Assembly (NCBI GenBank): GCA_004794655.1
Contig: SMMW01000612.1
Span: forward strand, 1-64,000
Direction: 5' to 3'
Length of the DNA: 64,000 nucleotides
Source of the DNA: Marisa cornuarietis
Lineage: Eukaryota > Mollusca > Gastropoda > Architaenioglossa > Ampullariidae
Shown here in pieces: positions 1-11,101 of the stretch. The notes under the pieces were generated by a model. That model had not been told where the DNA came from, searched no databases, and saw only the letters and a list, made by a program, of their open reading frames with translations. Each line of letters begins with the position of its first letter. Position 1 is the stretch's first letter. Made by a program: the position numbers and the translations under genes.

Positions 1-1050
1 TTGTTCTGATCCACCAATCTGCTTACCCCTCATCCGCTTACAGCGGGCATACACAGTCAGTTTCTTTGAAGAAACTCTTTTTCTCGTGTTCATTCACATC
101 AATCGTGTTGTTGTGGCTTATCTACTTTAATTAAAAGTAATGGCTCCACTTTCTTGTAGTATTATTGCTGTAGATTTGTTGTTTCTGGTTACATTTATAT
201 TTTAGACAAAAGCGTATTTCCTCTAAGTTACTAGCGGACCAGTTGTTTCACAGAGACATTTGTCAGGATAGTACATTCTTATACAATTCGCAAACAGACC
301 TCAACAAGAAATTATAGATCCCCTTACGAAAGTAAGGGACGGCATCCAGAAAATGTTTTTTTACATTCTTAAAGAGTTACTTCCCTTAAGAAAGGAAGCA
401 AAAGACGTAAATTTACATATTTAAATTTGTCCGGATGTACATTTCTTTTCAAAAAGCGATGGCAACACGCATGTACACGCAAATTCGACGGGTAAGTTGT
501 CACTATTTTTGAGACTATTTCTAACAGTTAAGTTGTTCGTCGTCACCATTAATGCTGATTCCTTTCTACATGTGTGTAACAATTAAAATTTACTGGATAT
601 CATACTATTCATTACATAAAATAAGTAAAAAAATATTTGTTAAAACAGCAAAAATTCATTTTTATTACATTTTCCATTTTATCCTTTTTCAAAATAGTAT
701 AGAACCCATGACACAGTCATGCTCATTCAAATATTTTCTTTGCTTGCTCGTATGCAGAATGCCTTTTAATGATGAGAGGGGTTTGTCGTCTATTGCTGGT
801 ATTTTGATGCAGCATTTTTCACTGCAGCTAAAAGCTTGTAAATAGTAAAATAACCTCATTGTAACAAAGTCTGGTTGTTTGTAAGGAAAATATCATTCAC
901 CAATAGAGTGGACTGCAAAGTTTACATGACAACATCTTTTGGGCGCAAACATTAAAATCCTAAATCTTTTTTTTTAATTCATTTTCTTTACGAAATAATA
1001 TTACAATTCTAATATCACAGCTATATAAATCAACTACTGCAGCCATTCCG
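1..1050. other. AT-rich upstream region without a recognisable gene
   Basis: No supported coding region was found. A 97-codon open frame at 552-845 has no family resemblance and low-complexity composition. The stretch serves as the 5' flank of the receptor gene at 1211. Confidence 0.5.
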
Positions 1051-1076
1051 TATATAAAGAGAAAATACCTATAAAA
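1051..1076 (+). promoter_or_regulatory. Possible TATA boxes upstream of the first receptor gene
   Basis: Two TATA-like motifs, TATATAAAG at 1051 and TATAAAAG at 1070, lie 135-160 bp before the ATG at 1211. The spacing would allow a short 5' leader in an intronless gene. AT-rich DNA makes chance matches common, so this is tentative. Confidence 0.25.
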
Positions 1077-1210
1077 GCAAGAATTCAAAGCTCTTCATCA
1101 CTCTTTGTCAGCACTTTGAATAGCAACCAGTCTTGTGAGTCAGCACAAAATTTGTGACCTGACTTGTGACAACCTGCTGAGCACTCTGTTAGAAGCTATT
1201 TGAGTTTTAA

Positions 1211-2257
1211 ATGGCTGTCTTATTAGACAGTTTCATATTAGAAAAAGACAATTTGTTAACAAATGAATCTCACAAAGATGATCTGGTTTTCGATGATGTC
1301 AAAGTGGAAGTTCGAACAATTATAGAAAAAGTCTGGATTTTAGGATTAATTTTACCTGTCTGCATTGTTGGTATCCCATCGAACCTCATCAACTGCATAG
1401 TGTTTAGGCGACAGGGACTTCAAGACCGAATGAGCCTTTGCCTTTTCTTTCTCGCCCTCGTGGATTGTCTTCACTTGGTTTGTATGTTCGCAATATTTCC
1501 GATAAGTTCATTCGTTCGTTTTTATGACAACATGCTAGGAGAAGAATGTTATTTAAAAGTGTTAGCATCGCTGACTGGCGTACTTTACTCTTTTCGAGCC
1601 ACTTCAGGTCTGATTAGTGTGGTGATTGCAGTAGAGAGGTGCGTGTGTGTAGTGTATCCTCTACGTGCATCTACGTTGATACGAACAAAAACTATACGAA
1701 TACTGATAATTGTTTCATTATTGCTATTCCTCTGTTTCTATTTTACTTATCCTTTGTCGACAACAGCCAGCTGGTCAAAGAGAAAAACAGGCGAAAGCTG
1801 GTATTTCGTTCACACACAATTTTTTAACGACTATAAATTCTTGATTGATGTCATGCAAGGACTTTTGTTTGACATAGCTGTACCTGTTGTTAGTATCCTC
1901 ATTCAGGTCATCTCTATGACTATCACAGTAGTCAAACTGAAAGAAGCCATGTCATGGAGACACAAGTCAGCAACTCTCACAAGGAACATTGACCGTCACC
2001 AGGCGGCGCTGACCGTCATGTTGGTCATAGTGTCTGTTGTTCATATTGTAACCATGGCACCGTTTCTAGCCTGGCAAATTATTTATATGTACTTACCAGC
2101 TCCCTATTACACGCGCTATAATACTTTTATGATATATAAAGCAGTAACAATTTCGTTCCCAGCAATAAACAGTTCGATTCATATTTTTATTTACTATTTT
2201 CGTTCATCTCGATACCGCGTGGTAATTCGCAGCATGCTTTGTCCTTTTCGGAACTAA
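1211..2257 (+). CDS. Single-exon rhodopsin-class GPCR, candidate chemosensory receptor (receptor 1, divergent member)
   Basis: This intact 348-residue receptor has seven hydrophobic segments at about 40-65, 74-97, 117-149, 163-183, 211-241, 265-294 and 306-330. TM1 has the GNxxN-like SNLIN. TM2 has LALVD, with Asp85 at the sodium-site position. The DRY position reads ERC (142-144). TM6 keeps its proline in MAPF. The NPxxY position reads HIFIY (324-328), followed by a basic FRSSRYR tail. There is one N-terminal glycosylation sequon (Asn18). Unlike its paralogues it has Cys113 just before TM3, but I see no partner cysteine in ECL2. It lacks the near-identical ICL3 block of the other copies and is an outlier of the array. 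An ATG directly follows a TATA-rich flank. GPCR assignment is firm; ligand and chemosensory role are inferred. Confidence 0.92.
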   Translation: MAVLLDSFILEKDNLLTNESHKDDLVFDDVKVEVRTIIEKVWILGLILPVCIVGIPSNLINCIVFRRQGLQDRMSLCLFFLALVDCLHLVCMFAIFPISSFVRFYDNMLGEECYLKVLASLTGVLYSFRATSGLISVVIAVERCVCVVYPLRASTLIRTKTIRILIIVSLLLFLCFYFTYPLSTTASWSKRKTGESWYFVHTQFFNDYKFLIDVMQGLLFDIAVPVVSILIQVISMTITVVKLKEAMSWRHKSATLTRNIDRHQAALTVMLVIVSVVHIVTMAPFLAWQIIYMYLPAPYYTRYNTFMIYKAVTISFPAINSSIHIFIYYFRSSRYRVVIRSMLCPFRN

Positions 2258-3217
2258 ACCTCTGTCCAGGCATCATCCAAAAAAAGGCAAAGAAAAATGG
2301 GATTTGGATACACGCAGGCTTTGAAACAGTCTAATTTACCTGGTTATTGTGTGTCACAAACAAAGTTGAGAGAGACGTGTTTTGTAAAGGACTAACCGAG
2401 CGCAAAATGTTTTCTTTATGATCAGGTTAAGTTCATTTTAAAATAATAATTCCTAAAATATTAGTACGTAATTGTGCTTAACTTACGCCTACATTGACAT
2501 TCTCACCTGTAACTAGGAAGCCGGGAAAAAATTACTCGCCTGTACTGGATGTTGTCTTGCGCACTCTGAGTATTTGTAACAACGAGTGTGGATGTGTTCA
2601 AGTCAAATGAACAAACATCACTCAGGTTGTCGTGTTCAAGACGCGATTTTTTCTACCGAAAATGAAACAGCTGAACTTGGAATACAGCCCTACAGATTGG
2701 AACTTTATTTAGAAGCTTTGAATGAAGTTAAAAAAATAATAAAATGTCCAAACTGATTTCACAGACTGGTAAGTCAATCAGATCAAAATTTAATGGACAA
2801 CAATCACAGTCATTGTAGTCTACGTTGTATTAATACTGATTGTCTGGGCACATTTTAGTTAATTGTCCCATGTGTAATATTATTAATAAAATGGAAACAA
2901 GTTTCAAAAGTATTTGTCTAAGAGAAACTCCTTCAATTTTTATTTGATGTTTTCAAGCGTTGCATTTTTATTTTATAGTAACAACTGACTGTTGATCATG
3001 ATTTTTTACAATTAAAAATATAATGATAGTTTTAAACATGTTTATCGATATAAATACTTATTTTTTCCTCATTTAGCTGCATGCAAAATTTTCTAATTAC
3101 TTACTGATACTTGAACGTGTTCCCGTTGAAGATCCTTATAATTTGTTTATCATCCACGCCCTTTTTTATTCCTTTTTAGCAGTTTCGATCACGCACATCA
3201 ATGGTGCCCTCACACTG
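2258..3217. other. Intergenic DNA downstream of receptor 1
   Basis: AT-rich DNA with no supported open frame. AATAAA-like motifs occur near 2884 and could serve polyadenylation, but nothing ties them to the receptor. Confidence 0.4.
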
Positions 3218-3610
3218 TCATTTGTTTTGAGCATTATGCTGGATAAAGATACGACTGATGATGATGTGTTTGTGACTGTCACACGATGTTACTTGTAGAC
3301 AACATGGTGTAGAAACTGTCGATGTAGCATATCTGGTGTTTGATTTACCAGCAGTCGTAGTTGGTTTTAACATCTCGTGCTGTTGTATAGTAGGCACTGC
3401 TGTAGGAATAACATTTCTTTGTTTTACTGAAAGTCCAAGACTTGCTTGTACTGTATGAGTGACTGGATAACAATCATTTTGAAATGTTTGAGCAAATTCT
3501 TGAGTGCGGTGTAGGGACGAAGTTTGCATGACACGTTTGAACAAAGTGAATCCACTGGCGTTTGATCCATTATCGTTGAGAATTTCTTCATGAGTACAAA
3601 CCAGCACCAT
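3218..3610 (-). CDS. Unrecognised 130-codon open frame
   Basis: An ATG-started frame of 130 codons has mixed composition (many Ser, Thr, His and Gln) and no membrane segment, signal peptide or motif I recognise. It is less AT-biased than its surroundings, so it could be an exon or a single-exon gene, but there is no homologous copy elsewhere in the window and no splice or promoter evidence. It may equally be a chance open frame. Confidence 0.15.
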   Translation of the reverse strand: MVLVCTHEEILNDNGSNASGFTLFKRVMQTSSLHRTQEFAQTFQNDCYPVTHTVQASLGLSVKQRNVIPTAVPTIQQHEMLKPTTTAGKSNTRYATSTVSTPCCLQVTSCDSHKHIIISRIFIQHNAQNK

Positions 3611-4403
3611 GTGTCCTGGTCAGTTATCTTTTACACACGCACTACTTCCACTTGCATATCGGCCAGAACAACCAGCTGCCATAGCAACAGTGACAGCGAC
3701 ATTACTGAGTTCAAGAGTCGTTTCAGAAAACAAGAAAAATAATCTAATATAAACCCGAAAATGCCCTGAATTTTATGTGCAACCCATGAATAAACTGTTC
3801 CTAGCTACCCACCACACATAAAAGCAGATACACATAAAAGTCCACGTGTAGTAACGAAGTTGGCAGCACAGCAGTGTTCACAATATAAAACAAGTGATGC
3901 ACATTATCACAAAGAAGACTCCAGAGTTTCAGCGTAGGCTCGAAGCTATCACCTGACGAGCACTGCTTCACAAATATTTTTTTCTCCGGCGTCGAGCAAT
4001 TTACATATCATAAATTCATTGTGAAAATGTAACATCGACACGCACTTCTCACTACCAAAATTCCGTCAAGCATTGTTAGATTTTACAAATATGCTTGCCT
4101 CTTACATCAACGTTTATTGCGTTAATAGCCGAAAGTACAAATAACCACAATTATTTTGTCAAACAGAAGCAATAAATAAAACCTAAAATAAAGTTATTGG
4201 AACCATAAAAACATTAAAAATATCAGCCAGTAATTTGCTGCCTAATCACAGCTACACGCGCAGCGTCTACATCTAACGGCTTGGAAGTTTAGCTCCGGTG
4301 AGAAAAGGTAGACCACGTTCAAAGGGAAGGGTGAGCTGTGAGTACACAGGAACAGCACACTTATCCTTGATTACCTAAACAAAAAGTGACTCTCATACTG
4401 CCT

Positions 4404-4405
<2 letters not shown>

Positions 4406-4443
<38 letters not shown>
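4406..4443. repeat. CA microsatellite at the left edge of duplication A, copy 1
   Basis: An uninterrupted (CA)n tract. Sequence to its right is homologous to sequence right of the CA tract ending near 52221; sequence to its left is not. It therefore coincides with the apparent duplication breakpoint. Confidence 0.85.
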
Positions 4444-4445
<2 letters not shown>

Positions 4446-4898
4446 GTGCTAAGTCACCAGTTTCTGAAGCATAACTGCTATCAATGTGAAGTACTTTGTA
4501 AAGAGATGAAACATTGCAAGTAAATAGTTTAGAAGAGATCCGCCCAGGACCTATGGAGGCCCATATCCCTGAGCGTCAGCAGAAACTAAGCAGTTATTAA
4601 ATATAGCATTTGTGATGCTAAGACCCCTACAAAACAGCATGCCCGCTGAATTCCTGTTACTTAACATACGGTTAACATCTTTTTTAGATTTTTCACATCA
4701 ACTTACAAGCTTAATTTATTTTTGTGCACAAATTGCAAAAAAGAAAATCAATAAGTTAAAACCCTGACATCCTTGCCTGTTCTTTCTAACCAATAAATTC
4801 ACAAGTTTTTTTTACTGTTACAGTTTTCTTTAAAAATACTAGATTCGATCGCTTTGTATCACACGTACAAATAAATCAGGTTTTTTCTGTTTCTTTTT

Positions 4899-4935
4899 GG
4901 GCGTTTGTCAGGGACGAGATTAAACCTGTATTTTC
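4899..4935 (+). promoter_or_regulatory. Upstream block shared by three receptor genes
   Basis: A segment beginning GGGCGTTTGTCAG lies about 590 bp before the ATG of receptor 2. Related blocks occur upstream of receptor 7 (about 52719) and, reversed, upstream of minus-strand receptor 3 (about 12750-12783). It could be a conserved regulatory element or simply remaining duplicated flank. Confidence 0.3.
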
Positions 4936-5490
4936 CCAAAGGATTGAGAGGTACATATTTTTAAGCAAAACTGTCATGTCACCATTAAAAATAAAGGATG
5001 ATTGCAATTTTTTCTGATATCCGTAGCAATGTTTGCGTAGATACGAGTTTCCCCGTCTAAGTGCATGCCTTCACGCGTGTATTTTCGTACTTTTCTTTTT
5101 AATTGCATTATACCCTATGTTCATTAAATGCACAAAAAGCAATGTGTACAATTTTATATTTTAATTTAAAAATATATTTAGAGGAAAAGTAGTTCTTAGG
5201 TATTTGTTTACAAAAAGTTACAATATTGTTTTACTTTTATCTTTCCTCACATGAATGTAACAATATATGTATTTATTCTTACGATCCTAAAAATAAAAAT
5301 ATATAAATATTGTATATACTTTTCACGAAATGCCCTTACTTATTTTACACGACTAAAGAATGTTTTTTTTAATTTACAAGGTAAAAAATGTTTTGCTTCT
5401 ATATAATCCTCTAAACCGATTCTATCGTACGTATTTCAATCTTCTTTTCTTGCATTCCGTTGTTCTATTCCTTTTAAGAACAACTCAAAT

Positions 5491-6510
5491 ATGAACTCAA
5501 TAACGGACAAAGTAACAAATGTATCGTACACGGAGATCGTCTTCTACGATGCCACAAGTCAGGAAATTCGCCAGATAGTAGAAACAGTTTTCTTTGCTGG
5601 TCTAACAACACTCGTGTGTCTCATTGGAATCCTAGGAAACATCATCAACTGCCTGGTGTTCTGGCGACAGGGACTACAAGACCGCATGAACTTGTGTCTC
5701 TTCTCTCTCGCGCTAAATGATGTATTTTTGCTGATATGCTCATTTACAATGATCTCTATAAAGTCATTTATAACTTTGTATGACACAGCTCTCGGCGATG
5801 AATATTATGTAAAGTCTGCGAGGGCTTTGTCTTGCATCATTTGTGCTCGAGCGACTTCTTGCTTCATTGGCGTCGTAATCGCGGTGGAGAGATGTGTTTG
5901 TGTTGTCTTTCCACTCAGCGCCGCTACATGCATACAAACAAAATCTTTGGGAGTTTTATTGGGTGCGTGCTTTCTTCTCTTCTTTAGTATTGGCCTTTTG
6001 TACTCTTTTTCATTTCAGCTTCAATCCTCAACAATGTTTGGAAAAACGCAATGGTCATTTGCTCCGACACTATTCTTTAAACAGAACAGTGCAATAATCA
6101 GAATATTGGATTCCATTTTTCTAGAAACAGTTGTACGCATTGTTAGCTTTGTGATTGTGTGTGTCAGTACCGCTGTGACTGTACACAAGCTGAGAGCAGC
6201 GAGGACGTGGAGACAAAGGTCGTCATTAACATCCGGTAACATCAGCAGCCAACAGGCGGCTCTCACCTCCATGTTAGTCGTCGTCTCCGTCATCTACATT
6301 ACGACATTATTGCCAGCCGTCGCGTTCCAAATCGCTCAACTATTTCTGCCAGACCCGGTTATTAATCCTCGAATACTTATCACTAATATGACAGTGAGCT
6401 CTGCGGTCTATCCATTTCAACAGATTAACAGTTGTGTTCATATTTTTGTTTACTATTTTCGATCTCAACGCTTTCGCAAGAGCTTGAAAATGTTATTTCA
6501 CCAAGGTTAA
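5491..6510 (+). CDS. Single-exon rhodopsin-class GPCR, candidate chemosensory receptor (receptor 2)
   Basis: This intact 339-residue seven-helix receptor has TM1 at about 32-58 with GNIIN (49-53), a short WRQGLQDR first intracellular loop, and TM2 with LALND (Asp77). TM3 ends in ERC (133-135) where DRY is usual. ICL3 is rich in Arg and Ser/Thr (232-255). TM6 has LLP, and TM7 carries NS (313-314) then HIFVY (317-321) in place of NPxxY. The tail after TM7 is very short, with no palmitoylation cysteine. No Cys is present at the usual TM3 start or in ECL2. The ATG at 5491 aligns with starts of paralogues. The gene and its flanks are duplicated at 53387, its closest relative in the window. Signalling partner and ligand are unknown. 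Confidence 0.93.
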   Translation: MNSITDKVTNVSYTEIVFYDATSQEIRQIVETVFFAGLTTLVCLIGILGNIINCLVFWRQGLQDRMNLCLFSLALNDVFLLICSFTMISIKSFITLYDTALGDEYYVKSARALSCIICARATSCFIGVVIAVERCVCVVFPLSAATCIQTKSLGVLLGACFLLFFSIGLLYSFSFQLQSSTMFGKTQWSFAPTLFFKQNSAIIRILDSIFLETVVRIVSFVIVCVSTAVTVHKLRAARTWRQRSSLTSGNISSQQAALTSMLVVVSVIYITTLLPAVAFQIAQLFLPDPVINPRILITNMTVSSAVYPFQQINSCVHIFVYYFRSQRFRKSLKMLFHQG

Positions 6511-6736
6511 GTCCCAATTTTAAACAAAACAAATGTCTTCTACGTTATCCGCGGCTATTTCTCACGGTGGACGAGCACTTGTCTCGCGCGTGGTTGGAAA
6601 GGTCTGTGCCAGTGGGTCGAGTGCTGGAAGACTTGCCGAGCGCTCTGGGTTTTTGGTTTGTTGTGGGATTAGCTTGGTGCGGTTCGGTTGGCATGATTGA
6701 CTTTTTTTCTTCATACATGAATATATCTCTTAATTT

Positions 6737-6802
6737 TTTGTTTTTTATTTTCGCTCACAACGCTTCCGAGAGACCTTTTCAAATTATATGTTACCAAAGC
6801 TA
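6737..6802 (+). pseudogene. Receptor C-terminal remnant (TM7 end and tail)
   Basis: Translation in one frame gives an FYFRSQRFRETF-like string, the hallmark end of TM7 and tail in the array. No other receptor portion is nearby in frame. The same remnant, with more of the gene, survives at 55058-55330, the equivalent site of duplication A. This was therefore a second, downstream receptor in the ancestral unit that has been nearly erased here. Confidence 0.7.
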
Positions 6803-7599
6803 AAACTGTAGTTTAGTATCACAGAGGGTTGACATGAGACTTAACAGCCAGTACAGAGCGAATGGCAGACTCACACCTGGTTTATGACTAATAGAGTTTT
6901 TTTAGAAAGTGGCAAAAGAAAGCGAGAAGACAATATAATGAGCTGTCGTCAGCCAGCGCCTCACTTCCCAAGGAGACACGACAAGTGGAGGGACACTGCG
7001 TATAGGGGAGTGGAGGCTAGGTCTTCCGAGAAAAGTGCGATGTTTATATTTTTTAAAAGTATCTTGGATTTTTTGTAGAATTTTAATTTTTCCATTATTC
7101 TTTGCGTAGACATGCATTAATATGTTGAGTTTTGTAACTGTTGTAGGCGACGTTATCAGGAGTTGTTTACAGTTTATTCGTATCCTGGGGGTATTTGACC
7201 CAGGAGTGTTGTGGTCGCTCGTCCCCAAAGCCAGCGCCGTTTTGTATTGTAACGATGTTCCTGAGTGAAATCGTCTGTGTTTTGGGTTAATTGGTGTGTG
7301 GAAGATATATGTACTTTTTATGTTCCTGGACATTAGTCACCAACGATTGTTTTTCTTAGAGTATAGTGTGTACAGTGGACCATCAGACTTTAGTGGCTAC
7401 CATTAACAGTATACAAGAACAGTATCCAGTGATCTAGGTGTGTTTGCTGGGTAGGGAGTACAAGTCCACAGCATCTTTTTGGATGAAGACAGCATTTACC
7501 AAGATGCTTAGTAACATCCACAGCCATTAGTTGGCGCTGAAGTCGATCCTTTCCACTGTCGACATGATACCAAAACCCTATTTTACTTCACAAATTTAC

Positions 7600-7890
7600 T
7601 CTGCCTATGTCAGTGAGTACTTCTGCTATTCGTGTCCAAGATATATTCATATTTTTTGTGTATTAACTTCGTAAAATACTCCTTTGTTTTTAATCTTTAA
7701 GAGCTTGAGGTGCAATGTGTTCTTGAGTATTTTCGACGTCTGAGAAATAAAGTGTCGTAAACAACACACTTCTTAATCGTACTGTCTGGTTATAGAAAAG
7801 AGAGAATTCTAGATGTTTGCAAGTTCTATAGATGATCTAAAATCTTGGCTTATTCACTTTAAAACAGTCACTAGACAAGACAATTCGTTC
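7600..7890 (+). repeat. Local direct repeat, copy 1
   Basis: Resembles 9230-9670: both start around a TGTCAGTGAGTACT string, continue through a TTCATATT...TTGTGTATTA stretch, and end in matching GGCTTA(T/G)TCACTTT and CACTAGA/TACTAGA blocks. No coding content was seen. Copy 2 carries extra sequence. Confidence 0.55.
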
Positions 7891-8447
7891 AGTGGGGTAC
7901 TTGTCCTTCTCCACCGGCGATAATAGTGTTTTGAATACAAACTTCCCAGAACGAAACACACAGTCAAGCCACACAGATACATGTTTGATACTTCAGAAGA
8001 CAAAGGGGGCTGATGGTGGGTGAGTTAATCCCTTGCTTACACAATACAACGAAGATTATATCCCACGAGAAAACCACGATATGGCCTTTGATCCGAGTGC
8101 ATGGAAATTGAAATATGGTGTCTGAGGCAGAACTTTCTTACAGATAAACAGAAGTCAGTCACAGCTCGGTCGATCCTATTAAATGGTGGGAAGGAAGCTC
8201 TGGTATGTATGATGCATAGGGGACTACAGAAATTTTAGTTCTTGTTTTCGTGATCGTTAAAATGTGTGCGACTGGAATACGCATACAATAGAGAATATCA
8301 CAGTACCTGTAGAGTTGTTGTAATGTATGTAATGCTCGCCGACTGTTACTCTATTAGCATATAATGCAGCCTCTTCCCTTACGGTGCTTGAGCTCGCACA
8401 GAAATTAACTTCTCGTCATTTCTAGGATAGAGAGTGGCATGTAGTTA

Positions 8448-8680
8448 AATTGTCAGTTGTAGCCATCAACTTCAATATAATTTTAATTAATTATGCTGAT
8501 CACCTTAAGCTATGGTGTACCTTTAAAGGAACAGAGGATAAACCACTGCACACCAGCATCACAAACCATTGCACTAACATCCCCATTACTCCTATTATTG
8601 CATGGCACATAATCCATCAGCGACGGTTACTTCCCTACAGAAATCACTGACGCTATTCTGTGGATGATTAAATGCAGTGG
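8448..8680 (+). repeat. Noncoding repeat shared with the 3' flank of receptor 8
   Basis: Closely matches 60430-60640; both contain ACAGAGGATAAACCA and a common GGTTACTTCCCTACAGAAAT block. The 66-codon open frame over this copy is disrupted in the other, so it is not treated as a gene. Confidence 0.65.
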
Positions 8681-8982
8681 CTAGCAAACGATTGAATACG
8701 AACTCATTTCCTCGTTTGCACCTAATGGGGAAAATCGCGATCTTCAACAATATTTACAGCAGCTGCTGAGTACCTACAGTAATACTAAGGTTACTGCTAG
8801 TTACGGATCAAACAAGTGTTGGTGAGTTTGGACTTAAATGGTCGAGATTATGTTATTTAACGACATACAGATTAAAATATGCTTAATGATCGTGACTGAA
8901 TAACTATTGTGTTTAATATAGTGTCTACTGCTGAGCTCGTGTTGTTACACGTGCCGGATATTTCCTTGCGAAGTCAACAAAA

Positions 8983-8986
<4 letters not shown>

Positions 8987-9050
<64 letters not shown>
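8987..9050. repeat. CA microsatellite
   Basis: A long uninterrupted (CA)n tract of about 32 units. The open frame passing through it encodes only repeating Thr-His and was discarded. Confidence 0.95.
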
Positions 9051-9051
<1 letters not shown>

Positions 9052-9229
9052 TCCTCTAGTTGTCAGAAATAAAGACTCACAGGCATGTTGTACTTTGCTA
9101 TATCAGGTCAAATGATGAATTGCTAATGTTGTTTATTTACTTCTTTCAGCAAATAATCGAAAAAAAATTCTACTATTAAAATTCTGCTTACTAAAATACT
9201 ATTTCCGTGTACTCCGCAATTTTGGTCCA

Positions 9230-9670
9230 CCTTTATGTCAGTGAGTACTGGTGATACTTGCCAAAGATGTTCATATTCTTGTGTATTACCTTCCTTAAAA
9301 TATTGTGTCTATTTTTTTAACCGTATGGCACAATGTCTACTCACGTTTATCGCCTCCGTCTCTCCAGTAAAACACTTTAGTCGATGTTTTCTCCGACAAA
9401 GATTGTTAGTCCTGATTAGTGATCATTTTAGTTCCTTTCATTGTGTGTTGCTGTCGGTTTGGACTGTTAACATGTTTTAGTCGTAGCAGTAGTTGTGATG
9501 CTCATTCAACAGTTGCTTCAGTCGGTGTTTTAACAAAAGCTGAGAACAGAAATGTTGTAAAAGACTCACTTTGTAATCGTATTGGTTGAGAATTCCAGAT
9601 GTGTTTAAAAGTATTATAGGTCCGATTAAATATTGGCTTAGTCACTTTTAAATAGTTACTAGATGGTGTT
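9230..9670 (+). repeat. Local direct repeat, copy 2
   Basis: Partner of 7600-7890. Homology is interrupted by an internal stretch of about 150 bases with no match in copy 1. Confidence 0.5.
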
Positions 9671-10660
9671 TGCTAGATGTTTGCCTGGTGTTTGTATTGT
9701 GTTTGTGTGGGTGCTACCGTCTCATGATGGTTTTTTTACACCACGCCGTCTTTGATAATATCCACTATTGTGTTTGCTATTTTTGTGCTGCTTCTTTGCA
9801 GATAAAAATACTTTTGATGTTTAGAATTTATTAGAACACCTGTTATTAGATCGTGATATGGTACTCCCTTCTTAAAGTAATATTATATATATATATATAT
9901 ATGTAACAGGCTATAAAAATGTTAAGAAACACACGACTTTGTGTCTACTTTGTGGGTGTGTAGTTATGTAAACCTGAATAAAATAAAAAAACTGAAAAAA
10001 ACGTAAACTATATCAGTGGTTTATTTGTTGCAGCACAGGTAGATGTTAAACTTTCCCAAAATCAAGTATGAAAAACAGAACTACACTACGCATAGGCTGT
10101 ATAACTTGTTATGGGGGACTCGGATCCGACTGAATATGGGCACTTGGCAATAATGCAATCATAACATATGCATTGTTACAAACAAGGGGGACAAACCGAG
10201 TGAAAATATGGAAGCAGTTTAGGATTACGCCCCTTGCACGGCTCCAGCCACACGCCGCATATTGACAGTGAGCTGTAGGTGAGCATAAGACACGGCAGCA
10301 ACACAGTACACAGTACACAGGACACCATTCTATCTTAGACTTGCTTAAATGATCGTACCGATGCAAAATGTTGGCCGTTACTTCGAGTTTTAAAAACGAT
10401 GTTCATCACAATCTGCCACTTGCCAGACAAAGATTCTTAGTTCAGGCTGTGTCTGCAGGGGTAGCCTCAAGTTTTCTTTACTATATTACAGAGTTTTGCT
10501 AAATGTTCTGAAAATCAGTACATGTATGCTTAAACTCAAATTTGTAGTAAGTGCAGGTGCAAAAGACTGTCATAGAGAAGAGACTAAAACAAAGAGAGAA
10601 AAGTACTCGACGGTGTCAACCATTAACATGTCTAGCAGCGATTGTGTCCCATGTCTTAAA

Positions 10661-11101
10661 CGCGTTTAATTTATCAGTGAACATCTTGTACTTTTTGGAT
10701 GCAGTAATGACTTAAAGAGAAATGCTGTTCTTGACTTAATTATACTGAGAAAACAAATAAAAACAAGCATGGCAGCACATGACTGTCACAAATAACGGAT
10801 TGCTCTCTGTACAATTTACATTTATATGCATTATACACGCCACTGTGAGGTAAACCATTTCTCAATGGATAGTGATTGTGTGACACACCTTTGTAATAGT
10901 TAAGTTCAATCCTCAATAACATTTTAGTCTGCAGACAGGTTCGACATGAGTGGTTCATACAACAGGAGGATTAGTAAGCGGGGCTGGTAGAAATCGCTAA
11001 GCGATGTGCTTTGTAACCACTGAATTAAGTGCGAGTTTGTAATAACCTATTTCAACATGAAAGAAGTAGGCTTGTGTCTAAAACAAAGTTGTTTACTTAC
11101 T
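10661..11101. other. Intergenic DNA 3' of receptor 3
   Basis: No supported gene. It separates the end of the duplication A homology from the 3' end of the minus-strand receptor. Confidence 0.4.

Larger units (their letters stand above)
4444..10660 (+). repeat. Segmental duplication A, copy 1 (contains receptor 2)
   Basis: Direct comparison shows colinear homology with about 52230-57240. Landmarks are the block after the CA tract (4450-4680 versus 52245-52490), the receptor (5491-6510 versus 53387-54430), the 3' flank (6590-7400 versus 54690-55860), and distal blocks 9920-10480 and 10560-10660 (versus 56660-57000 and 57130-57240). Copy 1 holds extra DNA at about 7400-9900, including an internal duplication. 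Confidence 0.8.

Noticed and set aside
6021..6293. Antisense frame containing a METTTNMEVRAACWLL-like string, repeated opposite every receptor
   Set aside because: It recurs because the receptor block on the other strand is conserved; there is no independent evidence for an antisense gene.
8909..9115. 68-codon frame with a Thr-His run
   Set aside because: Product of a CA microsatellite.
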